A stretch of 32,903 nucleotides of DNA from contig NZ_JAUMUI010000020.1 of NCBI RefSeq assembly GCF_030530745.1, forward strand, positions 1 through 32,903. Reading direction: 5' to 3'. The translations under genes were made by a program, and so were the position numbers. Below, in pieces: positions 1 through 6,975 of this stretch (within the stretch, counting starts at the first letter, position 1; each line of letters begins with the position of its first letter). Below the pieces are notes generated by a model that did not search any database, was not told the origin of the DNA, and saw only the letters and a program-made list of their open reading frames with translations. Source of the stretch: Neisseria sp. (GTDB lineage Bacteria > Pseudomonadota > Gammaproteobacteria > Burkholderiales > Neisseriaceae).

Positions 1-866
1 TCCGTTAGGGGGAATTTAGAGGAGTTTTGGGATTTTTGCAAAGGTCTCGGCCTGTAAAACCTCAAAAGGGGTGTCGCCTTTCAGGCTCTTGTGGGGCTTG
101 ACGGTGTTATAAAAGTTAGCAAAACGACATAACTCTTTTTGCCGGTGGGCCGAATCCTTAAACGGATGCTTGTCATGCCACATTTCCATTAAGGTACGGA
201 TAACCCGCTCGGCTTTACCATTGGTTTGCGGCCGGGCAACACGGGTGAATTTTTGGCTTATGTTGTTTTGCACACAGGCAATGCCAAACGGGTTCCCCGC
301 ATTGCCACGATATTCCACACCGTTGTCGGAATAGGCGCATTCGATGGTATAGGGACAACAATCTATCACATCGCGCAAAAGAAATTTGGCTGCGCTGGCT
401 GCTGTACGGTCCGGCAATATTGCAGCATACAGCTCGCGGGAAAAATCATCAATGGCAACAAACAGATAATCCCGAGGGTCGGTTGCTTTTTGGTTTTGTA
501 GCAAAGGCAGCCGTTTGGTATCGAAATGAACCATTTCGCCGGGATAGGATTTGTTGTAACGCTTTGCCTGTTTTTTGAGTTTCTCTTCGATTTCCCGCTC
601 AACTTTAGCCAGGCGTTTCATGCCGTATTTGGCTTGTTTAAAGCGGTTGTTGGTGCTTTTTTGCGGGGTGAGTAGCCGCAACCGGGCTGCTTTGAGTATG
701 CGGTAAATCGTTACTCTGCTGACACGGTATTGTTGTGCCAACGAAGTTACACTGATTTTGTCTTGTGTATAAGCGCGCCAAATGGCCTGGCGGTTATGCG
801 GAGTTAGCCGGGTATTTTTATGGATGTTCATGCAGTATTGTCTTTCAAATACTGTAAACAACGCTA
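1..866 (-). mobile_element. IS481-like insertion element, one end outside the window
   Basis: The segment is almost filled by a DDE transposase gene whose stop codon lies 16 bases from the window edge, so the downstream end of the element cannot be seen. On the upstream side, reading the minus strand from about 866, a TGTTTACAG-type sequence precedes the start codon. It resembles an IS481-type end, but I could not pair it with a second terminal repeat inside the window. The boundary near 866 is therefore an estimate, and no target duplication can be checked. Confidence 0.5.
16..831 (-). CDS. IS481-family-like transposase
   Basis: DDE-superfamily transposase that would catalyse strand cleavage and transfer for its own element. 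The 271-residue protein has an N-terminal helix-turn-helix (about residues 10-55, with SRVTIYRILK) followed by an rve integrase core. The likely catalytic residues are D104 (VHFDTKR), D169 (YSDNGVEY) and E208 (NGKAER). The start is the ATG of MNIHKN; an upstream in-frame codon would add ten residues that do not look conserved. The last dozen residues are odd: the DNA encoding QAETFAKIPKLL contains GAGACCTTTGCAAAA, a motif that recurs elsewhere in this window as the edge of another repeat. The original C-terminus may thus have been replaced. The catalytic core is intact. Family assignment is from recognition of the fold and N-terminus and was not searched. Confidence 0.85.
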   Translation of the reverse strand: MNIHKNTRLTPHNRQAIWRAYTQDKISVTSLAQQYRVSRVTIYRILKAARLRLLTPQKSTNNRFKQAKYGMKRLAKVEREIEEKLKKQAKRYNKSYPGEMVHFDTKRLPLLQNQKATDPRDYLFVAIDDFSRELYAAILPDRTAASAAKFLLRDVIDCCPYTIECAYSDNGVEYRGNAGNPFGIACVQNNISQKFTRVARPQTNGKAERVIRTLMEMWHDKHPFKDSAHRQKELCRFANFYNTVKPHKSLKGDTPFEVLQAETFAKIPKLL

Positions 867-906
867 GCTTTTCCTACATCCAGGGTTTTAAAAAGCCCCG
901 CTTGCC

Positions 907-1323
907 TTACTCTGCCTGCAACAGCACGTGGCCGTTTTCATCCAGCAATTCCAAACGGTTGTTTTGAATGCGGTAACTGCGGGTGTGTTGGACGGCCTCG
1001 CCTGCCAAATCATCGGTTTCCATCAGCCGGCTGTCGGCGGCACAGGCCATCAGGGTGGACATGGCACTGTCAAACTTTAAACGGTTGCCGTTTTGAGTGT
1101 AGCCGGTAAACAGGCGGTTGCAACCGCCGTGTGTGGAAAACGAGCCGTCGCGACGAAATTCAACCGACAGCTTGGTCGGAGGCGGGGTTTGGTTGATTTG
1201 GAGAACCTGCCAGACTTTGTGTAGGGCATTGTCTGGGACGGCTGAAGCCGGGCCTGAATTTGAAATAGAAGTACTGCAGGCACTCAGTGTCAGTGTGGTA
1301 AGAAGCATGCAGAATTTCATCAT
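907..1323 (-). CDS. META-domain (HslJ-like) lipoprotein
   Basis: Small predicted outer-membrane or periplasm-facing lipoprotein. It starts with a lipoprotein signal peptide whose lipobox ends LTLSAC, making C16 the lipidation site. The mature part is a META domain of the HslJ type: W38 region (KVWQVLQI), the signature HGGCNRLFTGY, then STLMAC and a closing NNRLELLDENG strand. HslJ of E. coli is linked to novobiocin resistance, but the role of stand-alone META lipoproteins is generally unknown, so no substrate is claimed. The ribosome site AAAGGAG lies just upstream; either of the two adjacent ATG codons (1323 or 1320) is possible. It sits between the transposase and the hydrolase on the same strand, apparently as its own unit. 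Confidence 0.85.
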   Translation of the reverse strand: MMKFCMLLTTLTLSACSTSISNSGPASAVPDNALHKVWQVLQINQTPPPTKLSVEFRRDGSFSTHGGCNRLFTGYTQNGNRLKFDSAMSTLMACAADSRLMETDDLAGEAVQHTRSYRIQNNRLELLDENGHVLLQAE

Positions 1324-1392
1324 ATTTTCTCCTTTGTTTCGGCTTGGGCGGGGTCGGTAGAAGTTCCGATAAACTGCGTGCTATTTCACAAA

Positions 1393-1430
1393 GCCGCCTG
1401 AAAGCGGTTTTTCACTTTCAGGCTGTTTTT
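1393..1430 (-). terminator. Hairpin downstream of the hydrolase gene
   Basis: Inverted arms GCCTGAAAG (1396-1404) and CTTTCAGGC (1415-1423) with a 10-base loop lie about 30 bases beyond the stop of the minus-strand hydrolase. The longest T run is on the plus strand, so its efficiency for the minus-strand transcript is uncertain. Confidence 0.5.
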
Positions 1431-1453
1431 ATTGTCTAACCGGGTTATGAAAA

Positions 1454-2422
1454 TCAACCCATATATTTCGCCAGAAAATCCAAAATCATCTTCGGCTCTT
1501 TACCGAACCAATTATAACCGTCTCGGAAACGCTTGGTACTGTCCAGCCAGAAGATTTCTTTTTCGGGGGCGTTCACCAGTGCATCAAAGGTTTTCATGCC
1601 GTCGTGCGGTTGGCGTGTCCATTCGTCGTTTTTCACCTGCATTACGAAAGTCGGTACTTTCACGGCAGAAGCCCAATTGGCCGCCTGCATTTCTTCGGCA
1701 GTAAAACCACCCAATTTAATCAGCTCCAAATCAATGAGCTCCTGATATTGGTTGATGCCGTAAAGTTCCGAGAATGCATCAAAAATAAACGGCATATTCA
1801 CGACGAGTGGATTGACCATACATTTCACATTTTCAAATAATTCGGGACGTTCCAACATCGCACGGTATTGGCTGTCCGCGCCCAAACATTGGCTGTACAA
1901 CGCCACTTTCATTTTGGAAAGCTCGGGGTGCCCGTTTACCCACTTTTTCACGCCCACGCAGTCGCGCCATTCAAAATTGCCCACGCCCGCCACACCATTA
2001 TTTGCTGCACCGCTGTTGCCGTGGTTGCGGAAATCGTAGGTTAAGACGTTGTAGCCTGCATCGGTCAGGTGTTTGTATTGGATCACAAAATCGATTTCCA
2101 CCGCATCGAAGCCCGCCCACGGCATACCGAAATGACCGGGGAAGCCCGCACGACACATCGGCAGTGCGTGGTTGAAAATCACCAGCTTGTCGCTTTTTTC
2201 TTTGGCGGGAATGTACCACGCTTCCAAAGGCACGCCGTCATCGGAAGGAATGGTGTGGGTGGTAAAGCTCATGCCTTCTTCATCAGGCGTTTTAAAAATA
2301 AAACTGCGAATCGGTTTTGCCATGCTTTCCGCCAAGCCTTTGACTTTTGCCAAGTCTTCGGCGGAGATGGTTTTTTCCTGCTCCAAGGCTTTTGCCAAAC
2401 GTTCTTTTGATATGCGGGCCAT
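1454..2422 (-). CDS. Alpha/beta-hydrolase-fold protein with atypical catalytic residues
   Basis: Predicted cytoplasmic alpha/beta hydrolase of 322 residues. The fold is supported by the strand and oxyanion region KLVIFNHALP (79-88), the YDFRNHGNSG segment (129-138) and the KVPTFVMQVKNDEW strand (255-268) that usually carries the catalytic Asp. The nucleophile elbow is unusual: instead of G-x-S-x-G it reads S-Q-C-L-G (177-181), suggesting Cys179, and I see no clear catalytic His near the C-terminus, where STKRFRDGYNWFG stands. The start at 2422 is chosen because AAGGAAAAC precedes it; an upstream in-frame start adds 19 unlikely residues. It lies 63 bases behind the oxidoreductase gene on the same strand, so the two probably form an operon controlled by the divergent LysR regulator. 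Substrate unknown. Confidence 0.82.
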   Translation of the reverse strand: MARISKERLAKALEQEKTISAEDLAKVKGLAESMAKPIRSFIFKTPDEEGMSFTTHTIPSDDGVPLEAWYIPAKEKSDKLVIFNHALPMCRAGFPGHFGMPWAGFDAVEIDFVIQYKHLTDAGYNVLTYDFRNHGNSGAANNGVAGVGNFEWRDCVGVKKWVNGHPELSKMKVALYSQCLGADSQYRAMLERPELFENVKCMVNPLVVNMPFIFDAFSELYGINQYQELIDLELIKLGGFTAEEMQAANWASAVKVPTFVMQVKNDEWTRQPHDGMKTFDALVNAPEKEIFWLDSTKRFRDGYNWFGKEPKMILDFLAKYMG

Positions 2423-2485
2423 AAAGTTTTCCTTATTTGAGAGTTGTGGTTGGAAACAGTGATACACTGGGTTTAACAATTTGGG

Positions 2486-3046
2486 TTAAAGTGAAGATAA
2501 TGCCTTTACCAATTTCTCGGCATGGGCTTTGGCACTGTTTTGCACTCTTGCTAAATCATCGGCACTGCCCACACCGTCAATATAGTGCATTTCATAAGAA
2601 TAAATCACGGGCTTGAAATCCATTCCGCACAAATGGGCAGTGGCTTCAAATTGATGGAAGAAATCGCCGATTTCCCGCCCTTCGTGTCCGCCTTTGCTGT
2701 ATCCGGTTTCGTCTCCGCCTGCGGTTAGGGAAACAATTAGGGGTTTGCCGTGCAATTTGTTGCCCGTGCTACCATAAGCAAAGCCATAAGTATGTACATC
2801 GTCAATCCATTTTTTCATCAAAGCCGGCATGGCGTACCAATAAAACGGAAACTGCCAAACGATAATATCGGCATTGGCGAGTGCGTTTTGTTCGTCCGCC
2901 ACATTGATATTGAAATCGGGATAGAGTTTGCCCAAATCACGGATTTGTACATTGGGCATGGCGTTTTTGACTTCTTTTAAAATCAGTCGGTTGGCAGTAG
3001 ATTCAGACAAGTCGGGGTGTCCGGAAACGATGACGGTATTTTTCAT
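2486..3046 (-). CDS. NAD(P)H-dependent flavodoxin-fold oxidoreductase (KefF/MdaB-like)
   Basis: Predicted FMN- or FAD-binding NAD(P)H quinone reductase of the flavodoxin-like family, 186 residues. The N-terminal beta-strand and phosphate loop MKNTVIVSGHPDLSES is typical, as is the central ADIIVWQFPFYWYAMPALMKKWIDDV segment, shown here at about residues 58-83. These enzymes reduce quinones, azo compounds or nitroaromatics by two electrons in the cytoplasm. It is the first gene of a probable two-gene unit with the hydrolase and is divergent from a LysR-type gene across 147 bases containing two palindromes. That arrangement is usual for electrophile or quinone responses. The exact substrate cannot be read from the sequence. 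Confidence 0.85.
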   Translation of the reverse strand: MKNTVIVSGHPDLSESTANRLILKEVKNAMPNVQIRDLGKLYPDFNINVADEQNALANADIIVWQFPFYWYAMPALMKKWIDDVHTYGFAYGSTGNKLHGKPLIVSLTAGGDETGYSKGGHEGREIGDFFHQFEATAHLCGMDFKPVIYSYEMHYIDGVGSADDLARVQNSAKAHAEKLVKALSSL

Positions 3047-3106
3047 TTCGTGTTACTCGCACGTTCAATTCAATGATGAGATTATAAGCGAATATTATTA
3101 AAAATA

Positions 3107-3150
3107 AAATTCCTAATTTTGGAATTTATTATTCGTAATATCAGAATAAT
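3107..3150. promoter_or_regulatory. Candidate LysR operator, two palindromes
   Basis: The divergent intergenic region contains AAATTCC (3107-3113) with GGAATTT (3121-3127), spacer 7, and ATTATTC (3128-3134) with GAATAAT (3144-3150), spacer 9. Both contain TTC/GAA-type half sites and the second has the T-N11-A form expected for LysR-type regulators. The surrounding DNA is very AT-rich. Assignment is inference from position and symmetry. Confidence 0.55.
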
Positions 3151-3193
3151 ATGCTATCATTCCGTCAAGTTTCCACCCCAACAGCCTTGTAAA

Positions 3194-4093
3194 ATGAACC
3201 GATTAGAAAGTCTGAAAGTTTTCATCAGTCTTGCCGAAACCCTGCATTTTAAAGAAACCGCCAACCGTTTGGCGGTTTCCCCGCAAGTTATCACCCGTAT
3301 GATCAGCGAACTGGAAAAAGATCTGGGCGAAACCTTGTTTCAAAGAAGTACAAGGCAAGTCAAATTAAGTGATTTCGGGCAGGCTTTTTTGCCCAAAGCC
3401 ATTGCGGTGGTTAAGGATGCGGACGCTCTGTTTGAGTATGGTAAAAGGGAAGATAACACGCGCATTGCGGGCGTTGTCCGTATTGCCGTGCCCGATATGC
3501 CGCTGATGTCGGAAGTGTTGGCAGAATTGCTTGAAAAAACACGGGATTTTCCGGAGCTTGTGATTGACTGGCAGGCGGATTTGGGCTTGCAGGACGTGGT
3601 GGATAAACAAATCAATGTCGGCATCCGTTTCGGCACGCCCGAAGACAGCCGTCTGATTGTGAAAAAAATCGGTACGGCAGATGATTGCATTGTGGCAGGC
3701 CCGAAATTGATCGAACGGCTCGGCATGCCGAAAGACTGGCAGGATTTGCAACGGAACTATCCGCTTTCGGCATTGCTCAACCCGAATACGGGGCGGGCGT
3801 GGGCATGGTATTTGTCCGATCAATATCAGTTTGTGCCAAGCAGTCCCAAGCTTATCAGCCGTTCAATGGAGAATGAACTGATTGCGGTGTTGGGCGGGCA
3901 TACTTTTGCGTGTCTGCCAAGATTGATGTGCCGTCCTTATTTGCAACGTGGCGAACTGATTGAAATTTTCCCCAAACTAAAACGCAAACAATGGGTTTGC
4001 TATGTTTACCGCCCCAATCAAAATGTGGTGCATCCAAGGGTGAAGCGGGTGTTTGAGTGGCTTTGCGGGATTATGCGGGATAAATTGGAATAG
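3194..4093 (+). CDS. LysR-type transcriptional regulator
   Basis: Predicted DNA-binding regulator of 299 residues. The N-terminal winged helix-turn-helix spans about residues 1-60 (MNRLESLKVF, FKETANRLAVSPQVITRMISELE, then GETLFQRSTRQVKLSDFG), followed by a LysR substrate-binding domain with a typical ending (WVCYVYRPNQ, PRVKRVFEWL). The start at MNRLES fits the family; the longer reading frame begins inside the operator region. Being divergent from the oxidoreductase-hydrolase pair, it most likely controls them and itself through the palindromes at 3107-3150. The inducer is unknown. The next gene on the strand lies beyond a Correia element. Confidence 0.92.
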   Translation: MNRLESLKVFISLAETLHFKETANRLAVSPQVITRMISELEKDLGETLFQRSTRQVKLSDFGQAFLPKAIAVVKDADALFEYGKREDNTRIAGVVRIAVPDMPLMSEVLAELLEKTRDFPELVIDWQADLGLQDVVDKQINVGIRFGTPEDSRLIVKKIGTADDCIVAGPKLIERLGMPKDWQDLQRNYPLSALLNPNTGRAWAWYLSDQYQFVPSSPKLISRSMENELIAVLGGHTFACLPRLMCRPYLQRGELIEIFPKLKRKQWVCYVYRPNQNVVHPRVKRVFEWLCGIMRDKLE

Positions 4094-4189
4094 ATTTTGA
4101 ATTAATTGTCTTTAAATGGGGAACTATCTACTATCTTTATCCGAATATCTGCTTGTCGGATAGGGGGGTGAAGCTTGAAGGCGCAGAAT

Positions 4190-4346
4190 TATAGTGGCTT
4201 AAATTTAAAAGAGGACAAGGCGGTGAAGCTGCAGGTGGTACAGATAGTACGGAACCGGTTCTATTGCCGCTTCAGCGGCTTACAAAACCGTTCTCTTTGA
4301 GCTAAGGCAGGGCAATGCTGTCCTCTTTTAAATTTAAACCACTGTA
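4190..4346 (+). repeat. Correia repeat-enclosed element (CREE/NEMIS), 157 bp
   Basis: A full-length Correia-type element. The termini are inverted repeats of about 26 bases (left TATAGTGGCTTAAATTT, right the complement with two differences) ending in GAGGAC, and the interior carries the conserved ACAGATAGTACGGAACCG and CGTTCTCTTTGAGCTAAGG blocks. It sits at a TA, as expected. An outward TATAAT is formed at the left edge (4188-4193, minus strand). The right edge gives only TATCTT towards yacG, 20 bases before its start. Confidence 0.92.
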
Positions 4347-4367
4347 TCTTAATTTGCAGAGGATTGT

Positions 4368-4583
4368 ATGACAGAAAAAACTATGTGGGTGAAATGCCCG
4401 ACTTGCCGCACATTAACCGAATGGTCTGCCGGTAATGTTTTCCGGCCGTTTTGCAGCAGACGCTGCAAACTGGTTGATTTGGGTGCTTGGGCCAATGAAG
4501 ATTATGCTGTGGAAACACAGGCGGAAGAGTGGTTGCAGTCGGAGGAACAGGGGGACAGCAAAAATAAAAGTTGGTTGGCATAA
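4368..4583 (+). CDS. yacG: DNA gyrase inhibitor / zinc protein YacG
   Basis: Small zinc protein of 71 residues that in E. coli binds GyrB and inhibits gyrase. The four zinc ligands are visible as C10-x-x-C13 (VKCPTC) and C29-x3-C33 (CSRRC), followed by the family signature [13 protein letters not shown]. The C-terminus is acidic and probably disordered. It is usually near pilD or coaE; here it stands alone, directly after a Correia element that may supply or modify its promoter, and is followed by its own terminator. Start ATG at 4368 with AGAGGA 5-10 bases upstream. Confidence 0.93.
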   Translation: MTEKTMWVKCPTCRTLTEWSAGNVFRPFCSRRCKLVDLGAWANEDYAVETQAEEWLQSEEQGDSKNKSWLA

Positions 4584-4587
4584 AAGT

Positions 4588-4607
4588 GTCGGTGCCCCGA
4601 CTTTTTT
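4588..4607 (+). terminator. Intrinsic terminator of yacG
   Basis: GTCGG-TGCC-CCGAC stem-loop followed by six T, starting five bases after the yacG stop codon. It also separates yacG from the convergent tsaD. Confidence 0.8.
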
Positions 4608-4615
4608 CCAACATG

Positions 4616-5680
4616 TCAGTTTTTTACAATATCCGCCAGCGGCCAGCGCGGTTTTACATCGAAGCTGCCCGCCGCCTGCGCGTTTTGCAGGCGCATGGCG
4701 CCGGCAAAGGCGATCATGGCGCCGTTGTCGGTGCAGTATTCCATCGGCGGAAAATACACGTTCACCGCTTCGGCGGGCGGTTTGGCGCGGCCTTTGGCGT
4801 ACGGCGGCTGCACGGTGAGCGATAGCAGGGTTTCGCGCAGCTTCCAGTTGGCGCCCACGCCGCCGGCTACCACCAGAGTGCGGTAACCCGTGTCGAGCAG
4901 GGCTTTTTGCGACTTGGCCGCCAGCACGTCCACTACTGCGTCTTGAAACGCGCGGCAGATGTCGTTGCGGGTTTGCTCGGGGATTTCGCCGCCGTTTTCC
5001 GCGCGCACTTTCTGCACGGCGGTTAACACGGCGGTTTTCAGGCCGGAAAAACTCATCTGCAAGTCGGGCGAATGCAGCATAGGGCGCGGAAATTCAAACG
5101 CATCGGGCGAGCCGAGTTTGGCCAGCTGCGACAGTTTGGCGCCGCCCGGATAGGGCAGGCCGAGCAGTTTGGCGGTTTTGTCGAAGGCTTCGCCTGCCGC
5201 ATCGTCAACGCTTTCGCCCAAGAGCGTGTAGTCGCCGATACCCCGCACCGCCATAAACTGCGTATGCCCGCCGGAAACCAGCAGTGCCACAAACGGAAAG
5301 GCGGGTTTGTCGTCGGCCAGAAGCGGCGAGAGCAGGTGGCCTTCGAGATGGTGCACCGGCACCACGGGTTTGCCGAGCGCAAACGCCAGCGCGTTGGCGT
5401 AGCCCGAGCCGGCCAGCAGCGCGCCGCCCAAACCCGGCCCCTGCGTGAACGCCACCGCGTCGATGTCGGCGTAGTCTGCGCCTGCTTCCCGCAGGCAGCT
5501 TTGGGTGAGCGGCACCAAGCGGCGGATATGGTCGCGGCTGGCCAGCTCGGGCACCACGCCGCCGTATTCGGCGTGCATCGCCATCTGCGTGTGCAGGCGG
5601 TGTGCGAGCAGGCCGCGTTCGGTGTCGTAAAGCGCAACGCCGGTTTCGTCGCACGAAGATTCTATTCCCAATACCAACAT
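4616..5680 (-). CDS. tsaD: tRNA N6-threonylcarbamoyladenosine transferase TsaD
   Basis: Cytoplasmic enzyme that transfers the threonylcarbamoyl group from threonylcarbamoyl-AMP to A37 of ANN-decoding tRNAs, working with TsaB and TsaE. The protein of 354 residues has the ASKHA-fold motif [10 protein letters not shown] at the N-terminus, the metal-binding pair H111 and H115 (HHLEGH), the SGGHT motif and VAGGVGAN near the C-terminus. The start at 5680 ([10 protein letters not shown]) matches the family; an in-frame ATG at 5686 is also possible. A DUS lies immediately upstream (5688-5699). Convergent with yacG; metF follows upstream on the same strand. Confidence 0.97.
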   Translation of the reverse strand: MLVLGIESSCDETGVALYDTERGLLAHRLHTQMAMHAEYGGVVPELASRDHIRRLVPLTQSCLREAGADYADIDAVAFTQGPGLGGALLAGSGYANALAFALGKPVVPVHHLEGHLLSPLLADDKPAFPFVALLVSGGHTQFMAVRGIGDYTLLGESVDDAAGEAFDKTAKLLGLPYPGGAKLSQLAKLGSPDAFEFPRPMLHSPDLQMSFSGLKTAVLTAVQKVRAENGGEIPEQTRNDICRAFQDAVVDVLAAKSQKALLDTGYRTLVVAGGVGANWKLRETLLSLTVQPPYAKGRAKPPAEAVNVYFPPMEYCTDNGAMIAFAGAMRLQNAQAAGSFDVKPRWPLADIVKN

Positions 5681-5728
5681 AATCATCAGGCCGTCTGAAA
5701 AGTAAAAGGCGGTATTTTAACGGATTTA

Positions 5729-5751
5729 CGGCCGGCGTGCCTTGCCGGCCG
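5729..5751 (-). terminator. GC-rich hairpin after metF
   Basis: Perfect arms CGGCCGGC (5729-5736) and GCCGGCCG (5744-5751) with a 7-base loop lie 8 bases beyond the metF stop. No long T tract follows on the minus strand, so it may act as an mRNA 3' stabiliser or weak terminator. Confidence 0.5.
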
Positions 5752-5758
5752 GTGCACA

Positions 5759-6604
5759 TCAGTAACCTAAACGCTGGCAGATCGTCGAAACCAAACCGGC
5801 TTGGTTGAGGGTGTAGAAATGCAGGCTGGGCGCGCCTTCGCGCAGCAGGCGTTCGCACATGTCGGTTACCACGTCGAGCGCCAGCGCTTTGATGGAGGCG
5901 GTGTCGTCGGCATACGATTGCAGCTTCAGCCGCAGCCAGCGGGGGATTTCGGCACCGCAGGTGTCGGAAAAACGCGCCAGTTTGGAAAAGCTGGCAATCG
6001 GCATGATGCCGGGGATAATCGGGATGTCCACGCCGCGCCCGTGCACATCGTCCACGAAGCGGAAATAGGCGTCGGCGTTGTAAAAATATTGGGTGATGGC
6101 CGAATCGGCGCCGGCTTTGGCTTTGCGCACGAAGTTGTTCAAATCGTCTTCCGCGCTGCGCGCCTGCGGGTGGTATTCGGGGTAGGCGGCTACCTCGATG
6201 TGGAAATCGCTGCCGAACTCGGTTTTAATCAATGAAACCAGTTCGTTGGCATAACGCAGGCCGCCCAGCCCTGCGCCCATGCCGGAGGGGATGTCGCCGC
6301 GCAGGGCGACGATGTGGCGCACACCGAGGGATTTGTATTCGTTGAGCAGGTTGATGATTTCCTGCGGCTGCATGCCCACGCAGGGCAGGTGGGGGGCGGC
6401 GGCCACGCCTTCGCTCAAGATATCTTGAATCGCCTGCATGGTGCCTTCTTTGGTGGAACCGCCCGCGCCGGAGGTGCAGGAAAAGAATTCGGGGTCGAAC
6501 TGGCTCAGCTGCTTGCGCGTAATCACTTGTTTGGCGCGGCCTTCGGGTGTGCGGGTGGGGAAAAATTCAAAACTCAGTTTTTTGCGTTGTTTGCTGCTTA
6601 ACAT
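5759..6604 (-). CDS. metF: 5,10-methylenetetrahydrofolate reductase
   Basis: FAD-dependent enzyme that reduces 5,10-methylene-THF to 5-methyl-THF, the methyl donor for methionine synthesis. The 281-residue protein has a complete TIM-barrel MetF sequence: SFEFFPTRTPEG at the N-terminus with the catalytic Glu (E13), FSCTSGAGGS, HIVALRGD, EVAAYPEYHP, then AGADSAITQYFYNADAYFRFVDD and PGIMPI. Length is normal. It is separated from potD by about 370 bases that contain a long palindromic repeat. No obvious regulatory element such as a SAM riboswitch or MetJ-type box is seen upstream. Confidence 0.97.
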   Translation of the reverse strand: MLSSKQRKKLSFEFFPTRTPEGRAKQVITRKQLSQFDPEFFSCTSGAGGSTKEGTMQAIQDILSEGVAAAPHLPCVGMQPQEIINLLNEYKSLGVRHIVALRGDIPSGMGAGLGGLRYANELVSLIKTEFGSDFHIEVAAYPEYHPQARSAEDDLNNFVRKAKAGADSAITQYFYNADAYFRFVDDVHGRGVDIPIIPGIMPIASFSKLARFSDTCGAEIPRWLRLKLQSYADDTASIKALALDVVTDMCERLLREGAPSLHFYTLNQAGLVSTICQRLGY

Positions 6605-6632
6605 GGTGCGGCCTTTTGGTTTTCAGTATGCC

Positions 6633-6799
6633 CTAGGGAGTGCAGTCAGAAGGCTTGCGGAGCGGTTTTTTGAGGAAAAATCCGCAGATGCAAGGCAAAA
6701 AGCGCAGCAAGGTTGAACACCTTGCGAGCATTTTTAACGCAGCAGATGCGGATTTTAACCAAAAATACCGCCGCAACGCCTTCTGACCGCATTCCCTAG
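6633..6799. repeat. 167-bp palindromic (MITE-like) element
   Basis: A long imperfect palindrome. The outer arms CTAGGGAGTGCAGTCAGAAG and its near-complement at 6778-6799 match at 20 of 22 positions. The exact centre (about 6716) is a perfect hairpin GCAAGGT (6707-6713) and ACCTTGC (6719-6725). No coding sequence. It lies between metF and potD, 28 bases upstream of the metF start, so it also lies in the metF leader. Consistent with a non-autonomous foldback element; I do not recognise a named family. Confidence 0.75.
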
Positions 6800-6904
6800 A
6801 TTATGCGGCATGATGTTTTTAAATCAAGCGGTAATGTGCGGTGTTTGCGTGAAAAATATTCGTTCGGATATGGGTCGGATGGTTGGACGGTATGGTGGGG
6901 TTTG

Positions 6905-6969
6905 AGGCCGTCTGAAAAAAACCGGAGCACCGTGTCTGCAATGCGGTGATCCGGTTTTTCAGACGGCCT
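6905..6969 (-). terminator. Terminator of potD made of an inverted DUS pair
   Basis: AGGCCGTCTGAAA with an extension CCGG on the left pairs with its complement on the right, ending a few bases from the potD stop. The stem extends beyond the DUS into CCGGAGCACCG and CGGTGATCCGG, giving a long hairpin with U-rich ends. Confidence 0.8.
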
Positions 6970-6975
6970 TTGTGA

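Noticed and set aside
4160-4170. Homopolymer G run as a phase-variation tract
   Set aside because: Only six G outside a gene; too short and too far from a promoter to argue for slippage. A similar G run near ispB (about 32667) was set aside for the same reason.
5072-5698. Long plus-strand frame opposite tsaD
   Set aside because: Shadow of tsaD; composition dominated by Arg, His and Gln with no domains.
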